Source of the DNA: Haloferax sp046557615
GTDB taxonomy: Archaea; Halobacteriota; Halobacteria; Halobacteriales; Haloferacaceae
NCBI RefSeq assembly: GCF_046557615.1
Contig: NZ_JBKIII010000002.1
Span: forward strand, 744,001 to 808,000
Reading direction: 5' to 3'
Length of the DNA stretch: 64,000 nt
Under the pieces are notes generated by a model, which saw only the letters and a program-made list of their open reading frames with translations, did no database searches and was not told the origin of the DNA. The number at the start of each line of letters is the position of its first letter. Positions within the stretch are counted from its first letter, which is position 1. Made by a program: the position numbers and the translations under genes. Shown here piece by piece: positions 16,782 to 25,191 of this stretch.

Positions 16782-17912
16782 CTACTCGATGTCGACCCAG
16801 ACGCCCTCGTCGTCGGAGCGCTCGATGGCGTCGAGAATCTCTTGGACTTCGTAGGCGTCTTCGAACGACGGGTGGAACTCGCCGCCTTCTGCGGCCGCTT
16901 TTAGGAACTCGTAGTTCTCGTGGACGAAGGTGTGTTCCCAACCGATGACGTGACCCGGTGGCCACCAGTGTTCCATGTAGGGGTCGGATTCGTCGGTGAC
17001 GAGTACGGTTTCGTAGCCGCGGTTGTCACCCGTCTTCACCGCTAACTCGTTGAGGCGTTCGAGCGAGAACTTCAGGCTCCCTTCGGACCCGTGAATCTCG
17101 ATGGTGTGGTCGTTCTTGTGGCCGTTGGCGAAGCGAGAGGCTTCGAACGAACCGACGGCACCGTTCTCGAATTCGGCTTGCGCGGTGTAGGCGTCGTCCA
17201 CGGTGACGGGTTTGTACTCGTCCGTGCCGGGGACGGGGCGCTCGTCCACGAACGTCTGGAGGTGACCCGAGATACGTTCGATGTCGCCCGCGACGTTGCC
17301 GACGAGGAACCGAGCGAGGTCCACAGTGTGTGCGCCGAGGTCGCCGAGGGCACCCGAGCCTGCGTACTCCTTCTCCATGCGCCAGGCCCACGGGGCTTCG
17401 GGGTCAACGAGCCAGTCTTGCAGGTAGCGACCGCGGACGTGGTGAATCTCGCCGAGTTCGCCGTCTTCGATGAGGCCCTTCGCGTACTGAATCGCTGGGA
17501 CGAAGCGGTAGTTGAACGCACACCCGGCGACGACATCGGCGTCGCGGGCGGCATCGCGCATCGTCTTCGCGCCGTCGAGCGTCGGTGCGAGCGGTTTCTC
17601 ACAGAAGACGTGAACGCCCGATTCGAGCGCGGCCACAGAGGGCTCGACGTGGAGGTGGTTCGGGCCGAGGTTGTAGAACACGTCCACGTCGTCGATGATG
17701 TCTTCCCAGTCGGTCGCCGTCGATTCGAAGCCGAATCGCTCGGCGGCGTCTGCGAGGGCTTCCTCGTCGCGGCCGACGATGACGGTGCGCTCGATTTCGG
17801 GCGCTTCGGGGAAGAACATCGGCAGGCGTGCCAGTGCATTGGAGTGCGCCTTGCCCATGAATCGGTAGCCGAGGACGCCGACTTTGAGGGGTTCGGATGC
17901 TGAGTCAGACAT
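16782..17912 (-). CDS. Gfo/Idh/MocA family oxidoreductase
   Basis: A 376-residue NAD(P)-dependent dehydrogenase, distinct from the one at 876-1964. The Rossmann motif is GVLGYRFMGKAHSNA (about 12-26). The family motif CEKPLAPT is near residue 103. The segment GDLGAHTVDLARF carries the usual substrate-binding His. The C-terminal part contains EIHGSEGSLKF, as in inositol and glucose-6-phosphate-type dehydrogenases. Its stop codon is the downstream end of a pair: the isomerase gene at 17918-18883 ends 5 bases before this gene begins. The pair resembles inositol or rare-sugar catabolism operons, in which a dehydrogenase and an epimerase act in sequence. Confidence 0.92.
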   Translation of the reverse strand: MSDSASEPLKVGVLGYRFMGKAHSNALARLPMFFPEAPEIERTVIVGRDEEALADAAERFGFESTATDWEDIIDDVDVFYNLGPNHLHVEPSVAALESGVHVFCEKPLAPTLDGAKTMRDAARDADVVAGCAFNYRFVPAIQYAKGLIEDGELGEIHHVRGRYLQDWLVDPEAPWAWRMEKEYAGSGALGDLGAHTVDLARFLVGNVAGDIERISGHLQTFVDERPVPGTDEYKPVTVDDAYTAQAEFENGAVGSFEASRFANGHKNDHTIEIHGSEGSLKFSLERLNELAVKTGDNRGYETVLVTDESDPYMEHWWPPGHVIGWEHTFVHENYEFLKAAAEGGEFHPSFEDAYEVQEILDAIERSDDEGVWVDIE

Positions 17913-17917
17913 TGGTA

Positions 17918-18883
17918 TTAGGCCCAGTAGGCTTCGCCGGGTTGCGTTTCGAAGACGGCGCGACCGAGGACGTCAACGGCCTTTTCGAGACCTTCGTTCG
18001 AGGAAGTGAGCGCGTCTTCGTGTTCGATAGAGAGCGCGCCCTCGTAGCCGACCATCCGAAGCGTGGAGACCACGTCTTTCCAGTGTTCTTCACCGTGGCC
18101 GTAACCGATAGACCGGAAGAGCCACGAGCGGTCGGCGGTGTCGGCGTAGGAGGTGGTGTCGAGGACGCCCTTCACGCGGGCGTGCGCGTCGTAGACTTTG
18201 GTGTCCTTGGCGTGGAAGTGGTGGATTGCATCTTCTTCGCCGAGGAAGCGAATGGCGTCGGTAATCGAGATGTCCTGCCAGTAGAGGTGCGATGGGTCGA
18301 AGTTCGCGCCGACGCGCTCGTTCGTCGCTTCGCGGAGTTTGAGCATCCCAGTTGGCTCGTAGACGAGCATGTTCGGGTGCATCTCGATTGCCATATCGAC
18401 GCCGTGTTCGTCGGCGAACTCGGCGAGGTCAGACCAGTAGTCGATAGCGACGTCCCACTGGTATTCGTGGGCATCGGCGTGTTCGGTCGGCCACGGAGCG
18501 GTAATCCAGTTCGGAACCTCGTCGTTCGGGCCACCAGCGGGAAGTCCGGAGAAACAGGTGACGGTGTTCACGTCGAGGGCGGCGGCGAGTTCGATTGCCT
18601 CACGGAGTTCTTCGTCCGCTTCGGCCGCGGTCTCCTCGTCGGGATGAAGCGGGTTGTTGTGGGTCGCCAGCGCGCTGATTTGCATGTCGCGCGATTCGAC
18701 GGCTTCGAGCAAGTCGGCCTGGGCCTCCTCGTCCGCGAGGACTGCCGAGCGGTCGACGTGGTCTTCGCCCGGCCAACCACCGACGCCGAGTTCGACGCCC
18801 TCGACGCCGATACCCGACAGATAGTCGAGCGCGTCGTCGAGCGATTCGTTCCCGAGTGGGACAGTGAGCACTCCGATGTACAT
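17918..18883 (-). CDS. Sugar phosphate isomerase/epimerase (TIM barrel, AP endonuclease 2 family)
   Basis: A 321-residue TIM-barrel protein of the xylose isomerase-like family. Metal-ligand motifs are visible: MAIEMHPN (Glu and His), NFDPSHLYW (Asp and His), HFHAKDTKV, and SIEHEDAL near the C-terminus. It starts MYIGVLTVPLGN at the ATG at 18883, 16 codons inside the longest open frame. It is the first gene of a two-gene operon with the dehydrogenase at 16782-17912. Family members are 3-keto sugar epimerases, inosose dehydratases and hydroxypyruvate isomerases, so the exact reaction is open. The AT-rich stretch before the start (GAATAAAAATTAAGG, 18903-18917) holds the likely TATA. Confidence 0.9.
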   Translation of the reverse strand: MYIGVLTVPLGNESLDDALDYLSGIGVEGVELGVGGWPGEDHVDRSAVLADEEAQADLLEAVESRDMQISALATHNNPLHPDEETAAEADEELREAIELAAALDVNTVTCFSGLPAGGPNDEVPNWITAPWPTEHADAHEYQWDVAIDYWSDLAEFADEHGVDMAIEMHPNMLVYEPTGMLKLREATNERVGANFDPSHLYWQDISITDAIRFLGEEDAIHHFHAKDTKVYDAHARVKGVLDTTSYADTADRSWLFRSIGYGHGEEHWKDVVSTLRMVGYEGALSIEHEDALTSSNEGLEKAVDVLGRAVFETQPGEAYWA

Positions 18884-18961
18884 ACGCAGAGCTACAACTA
18901 CGAAGCGAATAAAAATTAAGGATATCTGCAAGCGAGGGGAATTGCGCTCCTCGAACCGGTG

Positions 18962-19438
18962 TTACCGTCGTAAGAACTCAGAGAGACGCTCTCGCAACCC
19001 GGCTTCCTCACCGAGTCGGAGGTAGTACGAGGCACCGCCGTCTTCGTAGTAGTTGTCGATGCGGCGGCGGATAGTGAATCCAACTCGTTCGTAGAAGTCG
19101 ATTGCGTTGGTGTTGGTCGTTCGTGCGTGACAGGTCACGACGGGATGTTTGTCTGCGACTTCGGCGATGAGTCGCTTCCCGTAGCCTTGACCGCGTGCAT
19201 CCGGTGCGACGGCTAAAAAGAGGATGTAGCCGTCGCGCCGTGTGGATGCGAAGGCGACGAGCGTCTCGTTCTCGAAGAGGAGATACGTCGTCGAACGGCG
19301 GTAGGCGTCCATGAAGAATCCGCGACGCTGTTTTAACAGCCCCTCGTTGATTCGGATGCGTTCTTTGAGGTCCCACGCTGCTTCCCCGTACTCGGCATCG
19401 CCGGGACCGTCAACCCGCATCTCCACGTTGACGCTCAC
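18962..19438 (-). CDS. GNAT family N-acetyltransferase (RimI-like)
   Basis: A 158-residue acetyltransferase. Motif A for acetyl-CoA binding reads LFLAVAPDARGQGYGKRLI (about 86-104). The later TNTNAIDFYERVGFTIRRRIDNYY segment is typical of RimI/Nat-type protein N-terminal or lysine acetyltransferases. I chose the GTG at 19438 because the minus-strand element TTATATTC (19463-19470) lies 28 bases upstream; the open frame extends 26 codons further, but that part would sit upstream of the TATA. The substrate is unknown. Divergent from archease. Confidence 0.8.
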   Translation of the reverse strand: MSVNVEMRVDGPGDAEYGEAAWDLKERIRINEGLLKQRRGFFMDAYRRSTTYLLFENETLVAFASTRRDGYILFLAVAPDARGQGYGKRLIAEVADKHPVVTCHARTTNTNAIDFYERVGFTIRRRIDNYYEDGGASYYLRLGEEAGLRERLSEFLRR

Positions 19439-19531
19439 ATTCGGAGGTAACCGGAGCGAGAATATAACTCCACCGTCCGTTTCGACACCGAGACCGAAAG
19501 GACGAGGGTTCCTCACCGCCCTCTGTCAGGT

Positions 19532-19942
19532 ATGGAATTTGCGCTCCGCGAACACACCGCCGACGTCGCGGTCGAAGCCAGCGGTGACACGCTCGGCGAC
19601 GCGTTTGCCGCCGTCGCTTCTGGGCTGACCGCCGCGATGTGTGAAGAGATCCCGAAAACGGGCGACGAGTTCACCATCTCGGTTCGCGCCGAAAACCGCG
19701 AAGCTGTCCTCTTCGACTACCTCGACGAACTCATCTACGAGCGCGATGTGCGCGGAGTTCTCCCGACAGACCACACCGCAACTACGCGACAAGAAGGCGA
19801 CGAGTGGGTCGTCGAAGCGACCTATCGCGGCGTTCCACTGGCCGACGTGGTCGCCCGCGACGTGAAAGCGGTCACGTACTCCGAGATGCGAATCGAAGAG
19901 AGCGACGGCGAGTGGGAAGCCTACGTCGTCTTCGACGTTTAA
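19532..19942 (+). CDS. Archease, activator of RNA ligase RtcB
   Basis: A 136-residue archease. It begins MEFALREHTADVAVEASG, with the conserved Asp of the HTADV motif, and ends with AVTYSEMRIEES, which contributes the metal-binding site. Archease speeds guanylylation and turnover of RtcB in tRNA splicing and RNA repair. rtcB itself lies 1.3 kb downstream at 21224-22729, with only a DoxX-family membrane protein between, so the functional link is conserved in this locus. The length is standard. Confidence 0.95.
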   Translation: MEFALREHTADVAVEASGDTLGDAFAAVASGLTAAMCEEIPKTGDEFTISVRAENREAVLFDYLDELIYERDVRGVLPTDHTATTRQEGDEWVVEATYRGVPLADVVARDVKAVTYSEMRIEESDGEWEAYVVFDV

Positions 19943-20031
19943 CACCGATTCAGTCGATTCGTCTCTTCTCTCACCCGAAGTCGAGTGAATCTACCCGTTG
20001 ACATTATGACTACTCAGCCGAAGATTCGGGT

Positions 20032-21138
20032 ATGGAAATTCGTTCGCGCGGAGCGTCTGCGCTTTCAAGCGTCGTCGCAGTCGCACTCCTGCTCGTCGCA
20101 ACGGGACGAGTGCGTGCACACGTCAAGTACGTCACCCCCGGCAGCGACCCGGTTGCCGTCGCCGAGTTCATCCAATCGGTACTGACCGACCCCTTCGCCG
20201 TCACGGTGCTTCTCGGCGGGGCAGTAGCAGTCGTCGGCCTCGGGGCAATCTACCTCCAACTTAGGCCCTTCTCGAACGACGTTCGAACCTTCCGCGAGAC
20301 GATGCGTTCGTACGAGAACCTCCTTCCGTGGCTTCTCCGTCTCTCGATTGGCCTGCCGCTGGTGGGTGCTGGGTTTGCGGGCTACTTCTTCTCGCCTATC
20401 GTCCAGACCGGGTCGCCGACGTTCACGCGACTCTTCGGTATCACCGTCGGCTTTCTCATCCTCTTCGGCTTTGGCACGCGCCTCGTCGCGGGCGTCGGTC
20501 TCGTCGTGTATCTCGTCGGTCTCGCCATCGAACCCGCGCTGTTGCTCGCCTTCGAGTACGTCCCCGGATTCCTCGCTATCGCGCTCCTCGGCGGTGGCAA
20601 ACCGAGTGCTGACCACCTGGTCGCGTCGATGGCGGCAGACGACCGAACCGCCTACTCTCGAATCGACCCGTTCTATCGCCGCGTTGCCGAACCCTTCGTC
20701 GAGCGAACGAGTCACCTCACCGCGTTCGTTCCGACTATCGTCCGAATCGGTCTCGGTATTGCGTTCATCTACCTCGGAATCACGCAGAAAATCATGGCCC
20801 CCGGCGATGCGCTCGCCGTCGTTTCGAAATACAACCTCACGGCAGTCGTCCCCGTCGCACCCGAGTTGTGGGTCGTCGGCGCGGGACTGACAGAAGCCCT
20901 CGTCGGTGTCCTCCTCATCGTTGGAGCGTTCACTCGCGCCGCCTCCGCGGTGGCGATTCTGCTCTTTACCACCACGCTGTTCGGCCTTCCAGACGACCCC
21001 GTCCTCGCACACATCTCGCTGTTCGGGCTCGTCTCTGCGCTGTTGATTACGGGCGGTGGACCGTTCTCCGTGGATTCGGTACTGCACAGCGACGAGGACA
21101 CAGTGCGCCCGTCGCGGCCTCGTGACACCGTAGAGTAA
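20032..21138 (+). CDS. DoxX family membrane protein
   Basis: A 368-residue membrane protein with about eight to nine hydrophobic segments. The N-terminus looks like a cleavable or anchor signal (SVVAVALLLVATGRVRA) followed by a short extracellular part. The C-terminal domain has the DoxX-like pattern: RIGLGIAFIYLGITQKIM, then an Ala/Leu-rich helix ALVGVLLIVGAFTRAASAVAI. DoxX proteins are subunits or relatives of thiosulfate:quinone oxidoreductases and of redox-sensitive membrane complexes; the role here is not known. A TATA-like element (CATTATG, 20003-20009) precedes the start by about 26 bases. It sits between archease and rtcB on the same strand. Confidence 0.8.
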   Translation: MEIRSRGASALSSVVAVALLLVATGRVRAHVKYVTPGSDPVAVAEFIQSVLTDPFAVTVLLGGAVAVVGLGAIYLQLRPFSNDVRTFRETMRSYENLLPWLLRLSIGLPLVGAGFAGYFFSPIVQTGSPTFTRLFGITVGFLILFGFGTRLVAGVGLVVYLVGLAIEPALLLAFEYVPGFLAIALLGGGKPSADHLVASMAADDRTAYSRIDPFYRRVAEPFVERTSHLTAFVPTIVRIGLGIAFIYLGITQKIMAPGDALAVVSKYNLTAVVPVAPELWVVGAGLTEALVGVLLIVGAFTRAASAVAILLFTTTLFGLPDDPVLAHISLFGLVSALLITGGGPFSVDSVLHSDEDTVRPSRPRDTVE

Positions 21139-21223
21139 GGGCGGACTCCATCGATGGGAGCTACGAACCCTCCGACCGACACAGGACGGAATCCTATTCA
21201 GTCGCCGTCTCGAACTTTGAGCT

Positions 21224-22729
21224 ATGACTACGCGCGAGTTCGGTGACGTCGAACTGCGGAAGGTTCGTGAGAACGTCTGGGAAATTTCACGCGAGGGCGA
21301 CATGCGAACGCCTGCACGAGTGCTTGCCTCCGAAGCCCTACTCGAACAGATTGGCGGCGACAAGACGCTCGAACAATTGCAGAACGCGACGCACCTGCCC
21401 GGAATCAGCAAGTACGCCATCTGCATGCCCGACGGCCACCAAGGCTATGGCTTCCCCGTCGGCGGCGTCGGCGCGACCGACTGCGAAGACGGTTGTATCT
21501 CACCCGGCGCAGTCGGCTACGACATCAACTGCGGCGTCCGGATGATGAAGACGAACCTCACCTACGACGACCTTCAGGGGAAGGAAGAAGAACTCGTAGA
21601 TGCGCTCTTCCGAGCGATTCCATCCGGCCTCGGCGGTGGCGGTGTCGTCAAAGGCGACATGGACACCATCAACGACATCCTCGAACGCGGGATGCAGTGG
21701 GCACTGGACGAAGGCTGGGCGACCGAAGACGACCTCGCACACTGTGAAGACGAGGGCTTCCGCGACGACGCTAAGCCCGAGTACGTCTCGAAGAAAGCCA
21801 AAGACCGCGGTCGCAACCAAATCGGCAGTCTCGGCTCTGGCAACCACTTCCTCGAAGTCCAGCGTGTCACCGACATCTACCGCGACGACGTGGCCGAAAA
21901 GTTCGGCCTCGAAGAAGACCAAATCGTCGTCCTCATCCACTGTGGGTCGCGCGGACTCGGTCACCAGACCTGTACCGACTACCTCCGCCGCATCGAAAAA
22001 GAACACAGCGACCTGCTCGAATCGCTTCCGGACCGCGAACTCGCCGCCGCACCCGCCGGGTCGAAACTCGCCGAAGAGTACTACGGTGCGATGTGCGCGG
22101 CCATCAACTTCGCCTGGGTGAACCGCCAACTCATCATGTTCCGCACCCGGCAGGTGTTCGAGAACGTCTTCGAGCGCGATTGGGAAGACATGGAGATGAA
22201 CCTCCTCTACGACGTGGCGCACAACATCGCCAAGAAAGAAGTTCACGATGTCGGCGTCGATGCCGACGGGACTCCCGTGGCGAGCGAAGACGCCGTCGCG
22301 CGCGAGGAGCGCGAACTCTACGTCCACCGGAAAGGTGCCACACGCGCCTTCCCCGCAGGCAGACCCGAACTCCCGCCCGCCTACGCCGAGGTCGGTCAGC
22401 CCGTCATCATCCCCGGCAGCATGGGGTCGGGAAGCTACGTCCTCCGCGGCGGCGAGAACTCGCTGGACCTCACCTTCGGTTCGACCGCGCACGGCGCAGG
22501 CCGTCTCATGAGTCGAACCAAAGCAAAACAGGAGTACTGGGGCGAGACCGTCCAAGAAGAACTCCGCGAGCAAGAGAAAATCTACGTGAAAGCACAGTCC
22601 GGCGCGACTGTCGCCGAAGAGGCACCCGGCGTCTACAAGGACGTGGACGAAGTCGTCCGCGTCTCCGACGAACTCGGCATCGGCGACAAGGTCGCTCGGA
22701 CGTTCCCCGTCTGCAACATCAAGGGATAG
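21224..22729 (+). CDS. rtcB: tRNA-splicing / RNA-repair ligase RtcB
   Basis: A 501-residue RtcB that joins 2',3'-cyclic phosphate (or 3'-phosphate) and 5'-OH RNA ends with GTP and Mn2+. Key motifs are all present: DINCGVRMM with the metal Cys near residue 103, GSLGSGNHFLE, HCGSRGLGHQ, GSMGSGSYVLRG, and STAHGAGRLMSR with the guanylylated His. The length is full and there is no intein, unlike many archaeal RtcB genes. A TATA-like element near 21192-21199 lies about 29 bases before the ATG. Archease is encoded upstream at 19532. The main substrate in haloarchaea is the exon pair of intron-containing tRNAs. Confidence 0.97.
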   Translation: MTTREFGDVELRKVRENVWEISREGDMRTPARVLASEALLEQIGGDKTLEQLQNATHLPGISKYAICMPDGHQGYGFPVGGVGATDCEDGCISPGAVGYDINCGVRMMKTNLTYDDLQGKEEELVDALFRAIPSGLGGGGVVKGDMDTINDILERGMQWALDEGWATEDDLAHCEDEGFRDDAKPEYVSKKAKDRGRNQIGSLGSGNHFLEVQRVTDIYRDDVAEKFGLEEDQIVVLIHCGSRGLGHQTCTDYLRRIEKEHSDLLESLPDRELAAAPAGSKLAEEYYGAMCAAINFAWVNRQLIMFRTRQVFENVFERDWEDMEMNLLYDVAHNIAKKEVHDVGVDADGTPVASEDAVAREERELYVHRKGATRAFPAGRPELPPAYAEVGQPVIIPGSMGSGSYVLRGGENSLDLTFGSTAHGAGRLMSRTKAKQEYWGETVQEELREQEKIYVKAQSGATVAEEAPGVYKDVDEVVRVSDELGIGDKVARTFPVCNIKG

Positions 22730-22734
22730 TTCGC

Positions 22735-23136
22735 CTACCGTCCACCGGGTCCGCGTGGCCCAGACGGCCCCCGCGTCGTCGCCGGACCCTGTCCACCGAT
22801 AGTAACGTAATCGCTCTCGGGGACTGCTTCGACCTCGCGGCCGTCTTCGTACTTCACAAAGGAGAGGTAGAACTGACGACCACAGGGCGAGTCGAGCATC
22901 GGATTCTCAACGTCGTCGGCGTCGCTCACGTCGTCAGTCCACGTCACACCAGACGCCTCGCTCTCGCCACAGACGAAGTGGACGCCCTCTGCGTCCTCGA
23001 ACGACTCGTCCGGGTCGGCGTACTCCCATCCTTCGAGTGGATACGGCGTCACCGACTTATCAGCAAGATAGCCATCGCGTTCGAGTTCGACGACTGCACC
23101 GCAGTGAGGGCAGTAGTACGAGACCGGATATCCCAT
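22735..23136 (-). CDS. Small zinc-binding protein, unknown
   Basis: A 133-residue protein. It starts MGYPVSYYCPHCG with one CxxC pair. A second Cys (FVCGES) and a third (DSPCGRQ) follow and could complete a zinc site. The middle is acidic and the C-terminus ends in a Gly/Pro/Arg-rich tail (GPSGPRGPGGR). The start at 23136 was chosen over an upstream extension because a TATA element (GGTTAAA on the minus strand, 23161-23167) lies about 27 bases before it. It converges with rtcB, with only 5 bases between the stops. Function not recognised. Confidence 0.7.
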   Translation of the reverse strand: MGYPVSYYCPHCGAVVELERDGYLADKSVTPYPLEGWEYADPDESFEDAEGVHFVCGESEASGVTWTDDVSDADDVENPMLDSPCGRQFYLSFVKYEDGREVEAVPESDYVTIGGQGPATTRGPSGPRGPGGR

Positions 23137-23318
23137 GTCGAGAGCGTAGAACTCGGCTGGTTTAACCCTCTCGCCGAGTCGAGGCTGACGTTTAAATCCA
23201 AAGCCGCGGCCACGCTCGCTATGCGTTGAAAACGGCCGTGGAGCGAACTGCGGGTGTGCGACACACCGCCCCACGGAGATTCAGTGTCGCCTGCTTGCCG
23301 TAGTGACCGGAGGGACTC

Positions 23319-23855
23319 TCATTCGACGTAGCGGAATGCGATGCCTGCGCGGTCGGCGGTCACCTTGTCGCGGTGTGAATCGCCGACGAACACGGCAGAT
23401 TCGGGAGCGACATCCATTCGCGTGAGTGTCGTCAAGAGCGGTTCGGGGTCGGGTTTGCGAGTCGGGACAGAATCCCGGCCGACGACTGCATCCACGTGGT
23501 CGTCGAGGTCGTGAACATCGAGCGCGACGAGACACGAGGCTTCGCAGTTGAGCGAGCAAACGCCCGATGGCACGTCGTCGTCCGGAAGGTAATCTGCGAG
23601 TGGAAGCCGTGCAGAGTCGCGTGCGCCAGCGCGTTCGTGTCTCGCCAGCACGGCTTCGATTTCGTCGCGGACGCCTTCTTCGTCGGCAACGTCGAGCATT
23701 TGCCACAGGTCCATCGAACTCGCGTCGATACCGTGGTCTCGGAGGACTGCCACGGCGTCGTTCGCCGTCTCGTTCCAATCGACTCGGAGGTCCACGAGCG
23801 TGCCATCGAGGTCGTAGACGATGGCCTCGAAGTCAGCGAACTGTGAGCGTGTCAT
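23319..23855 (-). CDS. HAD superfamily hydrolase (phosphatase-like)
   Basis: A 178-residue haloacid dehalogenase-type phosphatase. Motif I is VYDLDGTLVDL, with the nucleophile Asp at about 15. Motif II falls near SLNCEASC. Motif III and IV are in KPDPEPLLTTL and AVFVGDSHRDKVTADRAG. The four-helix cap lies between motifs I and II, as in phosphoglycolate phosphatase-like enzymes. The substrate cannot be told. It is an isolated gene on the minus strand, 183 bases after the small zinc protein. Confidence 0.88.
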   Translation of the reverse strand: MTRSQFADFEAIVYDLDGTLVDLRVDWNETANDAVAVLRDHGIDASSMDLWQMLDVADEEGVRDEIEAVLARHERAGARDSARLPLADYLPDDDVPSGVCSLNCEASCLVALDVHDLDDHVDAVVGRDSVPTRKPDPEPLLTTLTRMDVAPESAVFVGDSHRDKVTADRAGIAFRYVE

Positions 23856-23967
23856 ACCTGAAAGCAGGGAACCGTACGGTGAAGTCGTTTCGGGCGCGGC
23901 GCGGCCTTCGAAGGTTCAATAAAAAGCGAATAGCGCGGCCTGCCAGCGAGCGAGGCCGTGTGTGTCC

Positions 23968-25113
23968 TCAGTCGAGCAGCGACCGGGCGATGATTTCCTT
24001 CTGAATCTCGCTCGTTCCTTCGTAGATGGTCGTAATCTTCGCGTCGCGGTAGTAGCGTTCGACGTCGAAGTCGGTGGTGTAGCCGTACCCACCGTGGACC
24101 TGCACTGCTTCGTTCGTCACGTCCACTGCCGCCTCGCTGGCGTAGTACTTTGCCATCGACGCGGGGATTCGTGGGTCTTCGCCAGCGTCGGCGACGCGAG
24201 CGGCCTCACGAACTAACGTTCGAGCGGTGTGAACTTGCGTGCCCATGTCGGCGATTTTGTGGCGCACGGCCTGAATCTTCGCGATGGGCTTGTCGAACTG
24301 TTCGCGCTCGTTGGCGTATTCGACGGCGTCGTCGAGGGCGGCCTGTGCGAGGCCAGTCGCCTGCGACGCGATACCGATGCGGCCGCCGGTGAGGATGTGG
24401 AAGGCCGCAGAGAGACCTTTCCCGACCTCAGTCAGGCGGTTCTCGGCGGGGATGCGAACGTCGTCGAAGATGAGCGACGTGGTGTCGGATGCGCGCAGGC
24501 CCATCTTCTCTTCCTTTTTGCCGACTTCGTAGCCTGCCTCTTTGGGGACGAGGAACTGCGTGACAGAACGGGGGTCGTCGCGGTCGGTCTTGGCGAAGAG
24601 GATACAGACGCCGCCGCGCTGGCCGTTCGTAATCCACTGTTTCTTGCCGTTGATGACGTACTCGTCGCCATCCTTCTCGGCGACCGTGGACATCTCGGCG
24701 GGGTTCGACCCTGCTTCGGGTTCCGAGAGCGCGAACATCCCGACTGGGCGACCCTTCGCCATCTTCGGAAGCCACTCTTCTTTCTGCTCGTCCGACCCGA
24801 ACTCGGCGATGCACTCGGTTGCGAGACAGTGGACCGAGAGCGCCGTCGCGACGGCGAGTTGACCGTAGGCGATTTCTTCGTTCACCAGAGCGTAGGTCGT
24901 TCGGTCGGCACCGAACCCGCCGTACTCCTCGGGGACCGTCAGACCGGTCAAGTCGAGTTCGGCGAGGCCGTCCCACACGTCCTCGGGGAAGGTTTCCGTC
25001 TCGTCTGCTTCGTGGGCCGTCGGTCGAACTTCTTCGACTGCGAATTCGTGGACGACGTCGCGAATCGCCCGCTGCTCGTCGGTCAGACCAGAAGCAAACC
25101 CTGCGCTTTCCAT
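23968..25113 (-). CDS. Acyl-CoA dehydrogenase
   Basis: A 381-residue FAD-dependent acyl-CoA dehydrogenase. The FAD and substrate motifs are visible: MFALSEPEAGSNPAEM, KQWITNGQRGGVCILFAKTD, and the C-terminal TTIYEGTSEIQKEIIARSLL with the usual flavin-binding EGTSEIQ. The likely catalytic base is Glu in IYEGT. It catalyses the first step of beta-oxidation or branched-chain acyl-CoA breakdown, passing electrons to an electron-transfer flavoprotein; an ETF operon is at 39410-43630. The ATG at 25113 was chosen, with a GTG two codons earlier as an alternative. The paralogue family is large in haloarchaea, so chain-length specificity is unknown. Confidence 0.93.
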   Translation of the reverse strand: MESAGFASGLTDEQRAIRDVVHEFAVEEVRPTAHEADETETFPEDVWDGLAELDLTGLTVPEEYGGFGADRTTYALVNEEIAYGQLAVATALSVHCLATECIAEFGSDEQKEEWLPKMAKGRPVGMFALSEPEAGSNPAEMSTVAEKDGDEYVINGKKQWITNGQRGGVCILFAKTDRDDPRSVTQFLVPKEAGYEVGKKEEKMGLRASDTTSLIFDDVRIPAENRLTEVGKGLSAAFHILTGGRIGIASQATGLAQAALDDAVEYANEREQFDKPIAKIQAVRHKIADMGTQVHTARTLVREAARVADAGEDPRIPASMAKYYASEAAVDVTNEAVQVHGGYGYTTDFDVERYYRDAKITTIYEGTSEIQKEIIARSLLD

Positions 25114-25191
25114 GCTCACTTGTTCGAACGATAATTGAAAAAGATGATTGAATTGCCGACCGAACGTCAGCGGAGCGACGACTTCCCCACT

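Noticed and set aside
21224..22729. Intein in RtcB
   Set aside because: The protein is normal length and its motifs are contiguous.
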